Source: JBHPCZ01 sp042573625 (lineage in GTDB: Bacteria > Desulfobacterota > Desulfobacteria > Desulfobacterales > UBA11574). From it: 42,729 nucleotides of DNA. A program made the translations under genes and the position numbers. Where the stretch lies: NCBI GenBank assembly GCA_042573625.1, contig JBHPCZ010000022.1, forward strand, positions 1 to 42,729, in the 5' to 3' direction. The notes beneath the pieces are model-generated. The model was not told where the DNA came from, searched no databases, and saw nothing but the letters and a program-made list of their open reading frames with translations. Below, piece after piece: positions 7,859 to 16,966 of this stretch (its first letter is position 1; the number at the start of each line of letters is the position of its first letter).

Positions 7859-9586
7859 CTATTCCTTAAGAAGAAAGAGATAGACGTATCTTGGATCAAG
7901 GTCGTTTCTTGATACTTCCCCGTACTCGCTTTCGATTTCGTTGAATAAACTTTCCAGGGTTTGACCCAGTCTTTGGGAAATCTCATAACCATCCAGACCG
8001 CTTCTGTCTGAAAGCCATTTCAGAAAGGCCTCTTTCATGGACTGACGGGTTTTGCGCGGTGTGTCTTTCCCGGTCCAAAGATCGTCAAAGAACAGCTTAA
8101 AATCATTTAGAGGAAGCGGCGAAACTTCTTCTGGCAGACCGAGATAGTTTCTGGCCCAGAAGGTCAAAATCAAATTCTTGCAGGTCAGCAAGCTGTCAGG
8201 GAGCGGTTCGACTTTCAGTCTCATGCGGGAAAGAAGACGGTCGAATTCGATCATTTCATTTAAAACAATTTCAGTCGTTCTGATGTCGCCCATAGAAAAA
8301 AATTCTCTGTAGAGTTCACCGGTTTGATGGTTGTCATAAAACATCGGCTTTTTAATCAACAGCCCGCCAAGCACCCCCATCCATTTTTCACCCCAGAAAT
8401 TCAGCGGCAGGCCCTGGCTTTCAAACCAGCTTTCTTTACGATATTTTTCCGCTCTCCATTTAAGTTCAAGGGCGGATCCAAAGCCGACCCTGAAAATCTG
8501 GGAAAGCATAAATTGTTGTATCAGGGCGGCAGTACGGTGAACCTCCGGCTTTCTCTGTTCTCCCATTAAACGCTCCAGGCCGATGCTGATATATCCGCAG
8601 GCCTTTTTCACGATAGATCTTAATTCCCCTATGCTTCTGACCTGTTTTTGATCCGAAACAGCAATCTGATTGGCCAGTGCGGCAAACTCTGTCTGAATCT
8701 GCTGAAGGAGATCTTCTGATTCTATCCTTTTCAAGGCCCGGGTAAAAAGGTTGTCTTCTCCAAGCGCCGCCAAGGGATAAAGCGGGGCAGGAGGGAGGGG
8801 ACTGCGATCAGTATTCTCGGGTATATCTTTGGTGTGCTGATCAACGAGTTCCCGGGGTGTTAACGGCTGGTAAACGCCCACGGCCTCTTCAAAGGGAAGG
8901 AAACCCTTTTCGGCCAGTCGAACATTTCGCATCCGGTAGGCTTCTTCCTCATATTCGGCGGGGATAAACGTGGGTGTTTCCATCAGCACACGTTGATACG
9001 TAAAATGGTCGTGATCTGCCAGATGCTTTAAAAATTTCGGCAGAAAATTCTCGTTCAGTTTTTTGGAACCGGCGTCCAGCTTTTCATCAAACGGATAGTC
9101 CACAACCCGGATATAAAACATGTCGTCAAAGGTAAAAAATCCTTCGCCGAAAATAGACGGATCCTGATCATGCTCTCTTATTCGGATTTCAAGGTTTTTG
9201 AACAGATGAAATTCGACCAGATCCTTCTTTTGCTCCAGAAACCATCTTACGAATCGATTCGGGTCGACCTTAAACAGAAGATCAAGCCATCTTGTAACCA
9301 CTTCCGTGTTTATTCGATCCCCTTCCCAGGTCTCAAGATCGAGGATATATTCCCACTGTTTGTCGGATGCCAGGGATAGTATCGGAAGTGAATCCTTGAT
9401 TCCGATCTCATGTATCAGGAAATGTAAATCCTGTTCGGGAAAAGAATGCACAAGGGCCGCGGGTTGCGGAGAATCAAGAATCGCATCCAGAGCCTTTTCT
9501 GGAGAGAAAGATAAAATCTCTTCCCGTTGTCTGCGCAGTTCCCGGATCTGCTGAATGACCGGTTCCAGCTGTTTATCTTCTTTCAT
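7859..9586 (-). CDS. DUF6178-like protein, function unknown
   Basis: A 575-residue hydrophilic protein with no signal peptide, no obvious membrane segment and no catalytic motif that I can identify. Its size, acidic helical character and C-terminus (NDLDPRYVYLFLLKE) resemble the DUF6178 family found mainly in deltaproteobacteria; this is from memory and should be checked. The start is taken at the ATG at 9586; the reading frame extends two codons further to a TTG. It lies downstream of the AmpG-like gene on the same strand with a 170-base gap, so co-transcription is possible but not certain. No function is proposed. Confidence 0.78.
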   Translation of the reverse strand: MKEDKQLEPVIQQIRELRRQREEILSFSPEKALDAILDSPQPAALVHSFPEQDLHFLIHEIGIKDSLPILSLASDKQWEYILDLETWEGDRINTEVVTRWLDLLFKVDPNRFVRWFLEQKKDLVEFHLFKNLEIRIREHDQDPSIFGEGFFTFDDMFYIRVVDYPFDEKLDAGSKKLNENFLPKFLKHLADHDHFTYQRVLMETPTFIPAEYEEEAYRMRNVRLAEKGFLPFEEAVGVYQPLTPRELVDQHTKDIPENTDRSPLPPAPLYPLAALGEDNLFTRALKRIESEDLLQQIQTEFAALANQIAVSDQKQVRSIGELRSIVKKACGYISIGLERLMGEQRKPEVHRTAALIQQFMLSQIFRVGFGSALELKWRAEKYRKESWFESQGLPLNFWGEKWMGVLGGLLIKKPMFYDNHQTGELYREFFSMGDIRTTEIVLNEMIEFDRLLSRMRLKVEPLPDSLLTCKNLILTFWARNYLGLPEEVSPLPLNDFKLFFDDLWTGKDTPRKTRQSMKEAFLKWLSDRSGLDGYEISQRLGQTLESLFNEIESEYGEVSRNDLDPRYVYLFLLKE

Positions 9587-9762
9587 CTGCAAATTTCTTT
9601 TCCAGTCACGGAGAGCGTAACACCAAGGTTTTGCGAAACCACCTCTCTCCGGTTATGCCATTTTCTTCAAGGTGATATGAATCCCGAAATTGCTCACGGA
9701 GATCGCAACATCATAATTTTTTGCGAAACCATTAATTTAGATTGTAGATATATATCATTAAA

Positions 9763-11010
9763 TCAATCTGTCGTCGATGGTTTGGGGTTCCACGGCGCGA
9801 TTTTCAGCAAAAGCAACATGCCGGGGATGGCGATCAGCGTGCATCCAATAAAAAAACCCTGCCAGCCGAGATTTTTCGCAAGAAAACCGGTCGGTGCCGA
9901 GGCCAGGACCCTGGGTACGCCCATGAGGCTGGTTAGCAGCGCATACTGTGTGGCGGTAAACCGTTTGTCGGTAATACTTGCCATGAATGCAACAAACGCG
10001 GCAGTGCCCATGCCGCTGCTCAAATTTTCAAAACCGATGACGGCGGACAGCGCGGGAACACTCTTACCGATCCAGGCCAGAACGGCGAATCCGGCAGTGG
10101 ATATGGCCTGGAGAAAGCCAAAGACCCAGAGGCTTCGGTTGATTTTCAGGCGGAGCATCATCACCCCGCCGATCAGGCTGCCCGCGATGGTGGCCCAGAA
10201 ACCGAACAGCTTAACGACGGCACCAATCTGGGTTTTTGAGAATCCAATTTCAAGATAAAAAGGTATTGTTATGGCACTGGCCATTGAGTCGCCGAGCTTG
10301 TAAAAAAGAATAAAGGCCAGTATCCACAGTGCTTCCTTCCGGCTGAAGTATTCAATCAGCGGATTAAATACGGCTTCTCTTAGGGTCTTCGGGGTTCCGG
10401 CGTCAATCTCGGGTTCCGGCGCCAGGAGGGTCGTCAAAACACCGGGGAGCATGCAGGCGGCCATGATCAAGTAGACAGAGGAAAACGACATGTGGTCTGC
10501 CATAATCAATCCGCCGCCTGAAGCCAGCAGCATCCCCACCCTGTATCCATTGACGTACAGAGAAGAGCCGAGGCCCAGTTCCTCATCCGGCAGGTCCTCC
10601 CTCCGATAGGCATCTACCACGATATCCTGCGAAGCGCTAAAGAAAGTAACCAGGAAAGCTGCGAAAGCGACGACCCAGGGGCTCTTTCCCGGGTCGGTAA
10701 AGCCGAGGCCAGAGATCGAAAACATCAGGGCCGCCTGGGAAACAAGGAGCCAACCTCTTCTGCGCCCCAGAAACGGAAGGGTAAAACGATCAAGAAAAGG
10801 CGCCCAGAGAAACTTAACCGTATACGGAAGACCCACCAGGGCCATCATCCCGATCACGGTCAGATCCACCCCTTCTTCTTTCATCCACGCCTGTAATACG
10901 GTTATGGTCAGGAGAAGGGGAAGGCCGCAGGAGAAACCCATCAAAAGGGCGACCAGCATTCGACCGCTGCAGATGACGCTGAGAACCGATTTAGGGTCTT
11001 TGGGATGCAC
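9763..11010 (-). CDS. AmpG-like MFS transporter (muropeptide permease family)
   Basis: The 415-residue protein has about 12 hydrophobic helices. It shows the AmpG-type MFS hallmarks: an N-terminal MLVALLMGFSCGLPLLL, LPYTVKFLWAPFLDR in the loop after helix 2, and GRRRGWLL. AmpG proteins import anhydromuropeptides (GlcNAc-anhydroMurNAc peptides) for cell-wall recycling, but distant members transport other solutes, so the substrate is not certain. The start used is the GTG at 11010, preceded by a weak TTAGGAA; no good ATG exists nearby. The upstream 150 bases are a palindromic element that ends within about 10 bases of this start codon, so the original leader may have been altered. Confidence 0.8.
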   Translation of the reverse strand: MHPKDPKSVLSVICSGRMLVALLMGFSCGLPLLLTITVLQAWMKEEGVDLTVIGMMALVGLPYTVKFLWAPFLDRFTLPFLGRRRGWLLVSQAALMFSISGLGFTDPGKSPWVVAFAAFLVTFFSASQDIVVDAYRREDLPDEELGLGSSLYVNGYRVGMLLASGGGLIMADHMSFSSVYLIMAACMLPGVLTTLLAPEPEIDAGTPKTLREAVFNPLIEYFSRKEALWILAFILFYKLGDSMASAITIPFYLEIGFSKTQIGAVVKLFGFWATIAGSLIGGVMMLRLKINRSLWVFGFLQAISTAGFAVLAWIGKSVPALSAVIGFENLSSGMGTAAFVAFMASITDKRFTATQYALLTSLMGVPRVLASAPTGFLAKNLGWQGFFIGCTLIAIPGMLLLLKIAPWNPKPSTTD

Positions 11011-11019
11011 GAATTCCTA

Positions 11020-11170
11020 ACTCGTGTCCATCCATAAATGGTCTTTTTGCCCAATCTCTGCGTTATGCTCAAAAAATAATCCTCGGAATATTACACATAT
11101 TCCTGCAAATATTTTTTTCGCATGCCTTGACTTAGAACAAAAATCCTCATTTCTGGAAGGACACGACTCA
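11020..11170. repeat. 150-bp palindromic intergenic element (family P)
   Basis: The ends form an imperfect inverted repeat of about 30 bases: CTCGTGTCCATCCATAAATG starting at 11021, and the complementary CATTTCTGGAAGGACACGA ending at 11166. The interior is also self-complementary around a central GGAATAT-tacac-ATATTCC. The whole unit would fold into a long hairpin, with no ORF. It lies between the PEP carboxykinase and the AmpG-like gene. It resembles small MITE or REP-type elements; only one copy is present in this window. Confidence 0.7.
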
Positions 11171-11249
11171 TCAATTTTCAGTTTTAAAAACCGCGCCGGA
11201 ATATCCTTCGGCGTGCCGCGGGGAGTTTCACTTTGTGTCCATCCTCATT

Positions 11250-13220
11250 TTAACCCTGCTGGACTTCTTCAAGCTCAGAAGGCTTTACAACGGGGCCGTA
11301 TTTGTCTCTCAACGCCAGCATACCTTCCTTCTGTTCGTTAAGCACTTCAAACAGCCTGGCCGGAATATCCTCTTCCTTTCCGTATGCTTCTATCTGCAAG
11401 TCTATTCTGCCAATGATATTGTCGACATACAGTGAAAAGTGCCTGACATACAATTCCTCTGTATATTCCTTGTCGAGAATCGTATGAAACAGGTCTTTAA
11501 GGTCATTGTATCGGGGAAGATTTCCAACAGGGGTTTTGATCACACCGACTTCATCGTAAACATGCCTTTCCAGCCAGGCCAGCCATACTTTTACATCCCG
11601 CTTCTCTCCAAGCAGTTTCTTTGACGTACCGCCTCTGGCTTCATCCGTAAGGAAATAGTTCAACCCTGCCATGACAGGCCTTTTATCTTCGGCAATTCTT
11701 TTGTTCCCGAAGAATTTGAATTGAGCATCCATATAGTCGGCGAGCGCGCCCGGGATAAACGGCGCATTGGCCCATGGCGCCCGCTTTACACCGGTCGCAC
11801 CGACCTCTGTCGCCGTTGCCGCGGACACTATTGAAGCGCCGATAACAACACCATGGTCCGGATCTCTGGATGCCCAGACCGGCGGCATGGTATCGCTGTC
11901 TCTGCCGCTGTATGTAATGATTCTGGTTTCAACACCATCCGGGTCTTCCGCTTTTTCTGAATAATTCGCCAGGGCTGACGAGGTTAAGGTGCAGCGGGAG
12001 TTGGGATGGGATATGGGCACCTGCTTTCCATTTTTATCGAGTATGCCGGGTTCCCAGTCCCCCTGAAAATTTTTTCCCTTCAGCGGGGAGGCTTCCCCGT
12101 TTCCGGTCCAGTGTGGGACGCCATTTTCATCAATGAGCACATTGGACCATATCACTTCTGTTCCAGGATCCCTCAAAAGCGTCATGAGAAAGGGATCACC
12201 CTCCCAGTTGACGTCTTCCACAATGCCGAAAATACCGCATTCCGGATTAACAGACCGGATGCTGCCGTTTTTGTCGATCCACATTTGTGCAAGGTCATCA
12301 CCGACAAAGTGATTTCCGGCCATCGCCGTAGTTGTCTTCCCACATCCGCTGGGCGCGGCGCCGGCGCACCATGTTACGCGGCCTCCGGGACCGTCAATCC
12401 CGGTAATAAACATATGTTCCGACAATTCATTTCCTCTGTTTTCATACACGGCCTTGTCAACGCAAAACCGATGATTCCCTTTTTTCAGCAACAATGTGTT
12501 ACCGGCATACGTGCAGTTTATGCTGTATGTGGTTCGATGGCTCCGATCCATATAGACCCGCGCATTCGGCAAATCTTCGGGCCTGTTTAATCCTTCGCTG
12601 TGTATGTTGGTAAAAAAATGACCCAAACGGTCCACTTCTCTGTCAAATTCGGAAAAAGCATTTCGATAGAGAATTTCCGCACTGTGACACACATAAAATG
12701 AACTGGAAATCTCCAGGGCGGGGTTGGATACGGGAGATCCCACGGGACCACGCATGTAAAAACCGACAACCATGGTCTTGCCTTTCATAATGCCCGACAT
12801 CTTTTCCCGCACATCTTCCAGCGCCTCGGCTCTGAATATTTTATTGGCAAGAGAGCTGATCTCTTCGTCTTCATTGGCGATATAATAGGTCCGGTCAATA
12901 ATCCGCCCCTGCTCTTCTTTCAGGTCGTAATGGAGGGTGTGTCCCTTCATGGGCAGTTCGGCCTCTTCTCCTTTTTTGAGAGACGACTCCCGAATATACT
13001 GTTTATCCGCCTCAGATCCGGTATTGATAAAAACGGCGTCCGGATCACACATGGCAATGGCGTTGGCGATCTTAACAACGATTTCCGGATGGCTTATGGT
13101 TCGAATCCGGGCAAGATGTGTATCATCCAGCCTGGCAGCGAAAAGCTGCATCGCCGCCTCATAAGTTTTGACGCCGCCGATTTCAGCAGCGATATCGACG
13201 CCCTTCTTTTTTTGTAACAT
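11250..13220 (-). CDS. pckG: Phosphoenolpyruvate carboxykinase (GTP type)
   Basis: This enzyme interconverts oxaloacetate and PEP plus CO2 using GTP, at the gluconeogenic or anaplerotic node. The 656-residue sequence shows the GTP-PEPCK nucleotide-binding region: the P-loop PSGCGKTTTAM at about 290-300, with the reactive Cys of this family, then GDDLAQMW at 307-314 as the metal-binding kinase-2 motif. Further on, the SNVLIDENGVPHWTGNGE region is typical. Compared with common bacterial GTP-PEPCKs (about 600-620 residues, PSACGKT), this is longer and has SGCGKTTTA, suggesting a divergent subgroup. GGGGAA lies 7 bases before the ATG. It follows the nitroreductase gene by 90 bases on the same strand. 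Confidence 0.92.
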   Translation of the reverse strand: MLQKKKGVDIAAEIGGVKTYEAAMQLFAARLDDTHLARIRTISHPEIVVKIANAIAMCDPDAVFINTGSEADKQYIRESSLKKGEEAELPMKGHTLHYDLKEEQGRIIDRTYYIANEDEEISSLANKIFRAEALEDVREKMSGIMKGKTMVVGFYMRGPVGSPVSNPALEISSSFYVCHSAEILYRNAFSEFDREVDRLGHFFTNIHSEGLNRPEDLPNARVYMDRSHRTTYSINCTYAGNTLLLKKGNHRFCVDKAVYENRGNELSEHMFITGIDGPGGRVTWCAGAAPSGCGKTTTAMAGNHFVGDDLAQMWIDKNGSIRSVNPECGIFGIVEDVNWEGDPFLMTLLRDPGTEVIWSNVLIDENGVPHWTGNGEASPLKGKNFQGDWEPGILDKNGKQVPISHPNSRCTLTSSALANYSEKAEDPDGVETRIITYSGRDSDTMPPVWASRDPDHGVVIGASIVSAATATEVGATGVKRAPWANAPFIPGALADYMDAQFKFFGNKRIAEDKRPVMAGLNYFLTDEARGGTSKKLLGEKRDVKVWLAWLERHVYDEVGVIKTPVGNLPRYNDLKDLFHTILDKEYTEELYVRHFSLYVDNIIGRIDLQIEAYGKEEDIPARLFEVLNEQKEGMLALRDKYGPVVKPSELEEVQQG

Positions 13221-13310
13221 GCAGATTCCCCTTTTCTATAAACTTTGAAAACAATTTGTATCTAAAACATAAAAGACATTTAATTCCCTTTTAAATTTGA
13301 ACCGCTCAGT

Positions 13311-13904
13311 TTAGGTAAAAGTATCGATAATAATATCCTCCAAATTTCTTTTGGGCACATGATGAATGCCGTTATCATCCCGCCAGTACCGGATATCATT
13401 ATCCGGGCCGACGGCCTCGACAACGATTTCTTCCCTGGGTTTTCCAATGGCAATAACCAGGAGTATTTTCAGATGGGCGGGTGTGCTGAGTATATTTCGA
13501 AGCTTTTTTCGGTTAACAGATCCGATCATGCATCCGGACAGCCCTTTTTCCGTAGCACCCAACAGAATGCTCTGACAGGCGATGCCGTAGTCGCACCCGA
13601 TATATTCATTTGCCTTTTCGGTATCTCCCAGAATGATGATATATCCTGACGGTCTTTCGCCTTCTTCAGGGCCCGGCCAATTCTTCAGGTACGCTGCCCA
13701 TCCCAGGCATGGAAATATCCGGTCATTGGTGTCAGCATCGCAAGAAAGGACATATTTCAACGGCTGCAGGTTTCCGGCAGACCCGGACAATCTTGCGAGA
13801 TTAACCAGCCCCTTCAAGAGTTCAATGTCCACGGGTTGATCCTGATAAAATCTCCTGCAGGTTCTGTTTTTTCTGACTAAATCTTCAATCATATCATCCC
13901 GCAC
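13311..13904 (-). CDS. Nitroreductase-family FMN oxidoreductase
   Basis: A 197-residue protein of the nitroreductase superfamily. It has the N-terminal VRKNRTCRRFYQDQPVDIELL FMN-phosphate-binding region (Arg residues at 11-18). A central segment, YDYGIACQS-like (residues about 103-110), is followed by an ATEKGLSGCMIGSVN stretch, where family members place the FMN-binding Gly-rich turn. Substrates vary widely (nitroaromatics, quinones, flavins), so the reaction here is unknown beyond NAD(P)H/FMN chemistry. It starts 7 bases after the end of rdgB, so the two are almost certainly co-transcribed. Many anaerobes carry such short nitroreductases. Confidence 0.85.
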   Translation of the reverse strand: MRDDMIEDLVRKNRTCRRFYQDQPVDIELLKGLVNLARLSGSAGNLQPLKYVLSCDADTNDRIFPCLGWAAYLKNWPGPEEGERPSGYIIILGDTEKANEYIGCDYGIACQSILLGATEKGLSGCMIGSVNRKKLRNILSTPAHLKILLVIAIGKPREEIVVEAVGPDNDIRYWRDDNGIHHVPKRNLEDIIIDTFT

Positions 13905-13911
13905 CTTTTCT

Positions 13912-14529
13912 CTACATCTGTTGTCGAATCCAGGTCATGACCTTGTCAAATTCACCTTGAAGCTCCATCAGGGCTTTTCCTCTATGGCTAACGCGGTTCT
14001 TTTCCTCTCGGGTTAATTCCGCAAAGGTCTTATTCAGCGGAGGGTAATGGAAAACCGGATCATATCCGAAGCCATTGGATCCGGCAGGCTGTTCCGCGAT
14101 CATCCCTTCACACCTCGCTTCATACGTCAAGGCTGAGCCCCTGGGTGCTGCGATGGATATGACACATTCAAAAGAAGCCTCCCGGTTCGTCTTTCCTTTC
14201 ATCGCTTCAAGCAGCTTTGTACACCGTTGTTCATCGGTTGCGTTTTCACCACCGTAACGGGCAGAATAGACGCCCGGAGCGCCGCTAAGGGCCTCAACCA
14301 TCAGGCCCGAATCGTCTGCCAGCGCCGGAAAACCCAGAACCCTTGCGGCAAAACTCGCTTTTTTATAGGCATTTTCATCAAAGGTTTCACCGTCCTCATC
14401 CAGATGGGGGATAGGACCAAAATCATCCAGATTTTTGATTTTAATGGGAAAATCCCGCAAGAGTTCCTTGATTTCAGCTGTCTTTCCCTGATTTCGCGTG
14501 GCAATAACCAAGATGATCGCAGTTTTCAT
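13912..14529 (-). CDS. rdgB: Non-canonical purine NTP pyrophosphatase (RdgB/HAM1)
   Basis: The enzyme hydrolyses dITP, ITP and XTP to monophosphates, keeping deaminated purines out of nucleic acids. The 205-residue length is typical. Signature motifs are all present: ATRNQGKTAEI at residues 10-20, where T-x-N-x-x-K binds the triphosphate; ADDSGL at 71-76, the metal-binding acidic loop; PGVYSARYGG at 85-94; and GFGYDPVF followed by KNRVSHRGKA near the C-terminus for base recognition. GGGG precedes the ATG by about 5 bases. It is the first gene of the leftward block with the nitroreductase. Confidence 0.96.
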   Translation of the reverse strand: MKTAIILVIATRNQGKTAEIKELLRDFPIKIKNLDDFGPIPHLDEDGETFDENAYKKASFAARVLGFPALADDSGLMVEALSGAPGVYSARYGGENATDEQRCTKLLEAMKGKTNREASFECVISIAAPRGSALTYEARCEGMIAEQPAGSNGFGYDPVFHYPPLNKTFAELTREEKNRVSHRGKALMELQGEFDKVMTWIRQQM

Positions 14530-15074
14530 ACAAACCCCATGTCAAGCTTTGGGTGATTTTAGAACCCATGCGCCGATATCGCCGAAAGGATGATGGCCCA
14601 GAGATGATCGAAATATTCTCAAAGAATCTCTTAGTTTAAGTCATGATGAATTCTTTGTAAAGCTTTTTCAAACCTGTTGCGACTTACAGAAAAGGCTTTA
14701 CACCAACAACAGTACTGATTATATTAGCGCGCATCATGGGTATTCAAAATGATCTGAGGGGTCGGGGAGTTTTTATCATAAAGCTTTATAATTTAGTGAA
14801 ATGGGTGATCAGGTTTTAAAGCGTGTGCTGTTTGAGTGTTTTAAGGATCGTTAGAAAGAACAGACATATTGCACAAATCTTACATCGCAAGAAGTCACCA
14901 TTCGTCAAACGAACCCGTTGTTTTTACTATGAAAGCCTCTGTTTTTTTACGAGCCTTTAACTACGAGTTCACACGGTTTAAAACCTGATTATCCATGGAG
15001 CGGATTAACAGCGAAAACTCCCCGACGGCTCATATAATCTAATTTATTTGTTTTTTCCAAACCGGGAAAATATA
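14530..15074. other. Divergent intergenic region between rdgB and iorA, with element M2
   Basis: This 545-base gap must hold the promoters for the leftward rdgB block and the rightward ior operon. Left part (14530-14754) is unique sequence with no ORF. From 14755 to 15032 it is the second copy of palindromic element M, ending 42 bases before iorA. Any iorA promoter therefore lies inside or at the edge of the element. Confidence 0.6.
14755..15032 (+). repeat. MITE-like palindromic element M, copy 2 (best preserved)
   Basis: A 278-base non-coding element with perfect 13-base terminal inverted repeats: GTCGGGGAGTTTT at 14761-14773 and AAAACTCCCCGAC at 15014-15026, bounded by TGAG/CTCA. A second nested inverted repeat pairs ATCAGGTTTTAAAGCGTGTG (14808-14827) with CACACGGTTTAAAACCTGAT (14970-14989), one mismatch in 20. 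A third pairs the TTTTAAGGATCGTTAGAAAG region with the TTTTTTTACGAGCCTTTAAC region. The whole element would fold as one long hairpin. It is a close match to 7507-7783 and to the start of 42625-42729. Confidence 0.88.
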
Positions 15075-16928
15075 ATGCACAAACTGCTTGCAAAAAACGT
15101 TGATCAAAAAATGCTGCTCCTCGGCAATGAAGCCATTGCCCGGGGCGCGATCGAGGCGGGTGTTGCCGTTGCAACCACATATCCGGGTACGCCGTCTTCA
15201 GAGATTTCAACAAACCTGTTCCAGGTATCCCTGGAAAGCGATATCTATTTTGAATTCAGTACCAATGAAAAAATAGCCCTTGAAGTTGCGGCAGCGACTG
15301 CGAATTCAGGACTTCGTTCCATGGCCATTATGAAGCACGTCGGCCTGAATGTGGCTTCAGACGTTCTCATGACCCTTGCGTATATCGGTATTGAGGGAGG
15401 TCTTGTTATTATTACCGCTGATGATCCGTATATGTTTTCAAGCCAGAACGAACAGGACAATCGCATTTACGCAAAGTTTTCCGGCCTTCCGCTGATTGAA
15501 CCTTCTTCGGTGCAAGAGGCGAAAGATATGGTGGTCTATGCATTTGATATCTCTGAAAAATTGAAACAACCGGTCATTTTCAGGACAACCACACGGATTA
15601 ACCATTCCACAGCCTTTGTGACACTGGGTAAAACCCGGAAACCCGAAATCAGGGGTGATTTCAAGAAGGATCCTTTCAGATACGTGCCGGTTCCTGCTGT
15701 TTCCAGAAATCTCCATATCAGACTGCTGGACAAGCTGGCGGAAGCTGAAAAAATTGCTGAGGAATCCGAGTACAACTTCGTGGTCGGCAGCGGCAGCCGG
15801 GGCATTGTTTGTAACGGCGTGAGTTACAATTATGTATCGGATGCGGTCAAAGATCTGAACATTGAAAGCAACATCAAAATCCTTCGCGTCGGTTTTTCAC
15901 ATCCGATGCCTCCGGCGCTGATCAAAACGTTTTTAAAAAGCTGCGAAAAGGTGCTGGTTGTCGAGGAAGGGGAGCCGTTTATGGAAGAAACCATAAAGGC
16001 GTTTGCCCAGGAAACCGGACTCACCCTCACCATAAAAGGTAAAGACAACGATTATTTTTCCCGTCTTTATGAATATCACCCCGCACTGGTCAGACAATGC
16101 ATCGCCAAATTTTTTGATGTGGACTATACCCCCGTGTCGATACCCGATCTATCGGATCTGCCTGAGCTCCCCCAGCGTCCGCCCACCCTTTGTGCCGGTT
16201 GCTCCCACAGGGCCACCTACTATGCGGTCAAGAAAGCGGCGGAGGGCATGGAAATCATATGTCCGACAGACATCGGGTGCTATACCCTTGGATTCCTTCC
16301 CCCGCTCGCCATGGGGGATATTCTGTTCTGTATGGGATCTTCGATAGGAACAGCCTGCGGCTTTTCAAAAGTAACCGGTAAAAAACTGGTTCCGTTTATC
16401 GGAGATTCCACTTTTTTTCACTCCGGGATTCCGGGTTTGGTTAACGCTGTTTTTAATAATCATGATCTCACGCTGGTTATTCTTGACAATCAAACCACCG
16501 CCATGACCGGGCATCAGCCCAACCCCGGAGTAGATATGGAAGAACTGAACTTCAGCGGATACGGGCGGGTCTCAATCGAAGAGATGGTAAAAGGCGCGGG
16601 CGTATCTCACGTTACGGTCATCAGGCCGTACAAAATCAAAAAGAGCATCGAAGCCATAAAAGAAGCCTTGAATTACAAAGGCGTTTCGGTGATTATATCC
16701 CAGGAACCCTGCACATTATACGCCAGGAGCCTTAAAAAGTCGCGGGGAAAGCCCTTTGCTGTGGGCAATAAATGTAAAAATCACAAGGATTGCGTTAACG
16801 AACTGGCATGCCCTGCCTTTTTCATTCATAATGACAGGGTTAAAATTGATCCGGCCTTGTGCACCGGATGCGCGGTCTGCGCACAGATCTGCCCTGAAAA
16901 TGCCATATTGCCCTTGAAAAACAAATAA
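15075..16928 (+). CDS. iorA: Indolepyruvate:ferredoxin oxidoreductase, alpha subunit
   Basis: IorA with IorB oxidatively decarboxylates aryl pyruvates (indolepyruvate, phenylpyruvate) to aryl-acyl-CoA, reducing ferredoxin; it can also run toward aromatic amino-acid synthesis. In about 617 residues, the N-terminal part (GNEAIARGAIEAGVAVATTYPGTPSSEI) is the pyrimidine-binding domain. A TPP-binding domain includes LCAGCSHRATYYA, then GDSTFFHSGIPGLVNA and LDNQTTAMTGHQPNPG. A C-terminal ferredoxin-like domain has Cys at about 567, 573 and 579 and CTGCAVCAQIC at 596-606, for two 4Fe-4S clusters. The ATG at 15075 is preceded by GGGAAA; the reading frame extends back only to a TTG inside flanking sequence. 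iorB follows after 38 bases. Confidence 0.94.
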   Translation: MHKLLAKNVDQKMLLLGNEAIARGAIEAGVAVATTYPGTPSSEISTNLFQVSLESDIYFEFSTNEKIALEVAAATANSGLRSMAIMKHVGLNVASDVLMTLAYIGIEGGLVIITADDPYMFSSQNEQDNRIYAKFSGLPLIEPSSVQEAKDMVVYAFDISEKLKQPVIFRTTTRINHSTAFVTLGKTRKPEIRGDFKKDPFRYVPVPAVSRNLHIRLLDKLAEAEKIAEESEYNFVVGSGSRGIVCNGVSYNYVSDAVKDLNIESNIKILRVGFSHPMPPALIKTFLKSCEKVLVVEEGEPFMEETIKAFAQETGLTLTIKGKDNDYFSRLYEYHPALVRQCIAKFFDVDYTPVSIPDLSDLPELPQRPPTLCAGCSHRATYYAVKKAAEGMEIICPTDIGCYTLGFLPPLAMGDILFCMGSSIGTACGFSKVTGKKLVPFIGDSTFFHSGIPGLVNAVFNNHDLTLVILDNQTTAMTGHQPNPGVDMEELNFSGYGRVSIEEMVKGAGVSHVTVIRPYKIKKSIEAIKEALNYKGVSVIISQEPCTLYARSLKKSRGKPFAVGNKCKNHKDCVNELACPAFFIHNDRVKIDPALCTGCAVCAQICPENAILPLKNK

Positions 16929-16966
16929 TAGTTTTAAATATCTATTTTCCTTGGTAATATAACAAA

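Noticed and set aside
13075..13105. tRNA-like GGTTCGAATCC word on the plus strand
   Set aside because: It lies inside the PEP carboxykinase coding sequence and no acceptor stem, anticodon arm or CCA end can be assembled around it.
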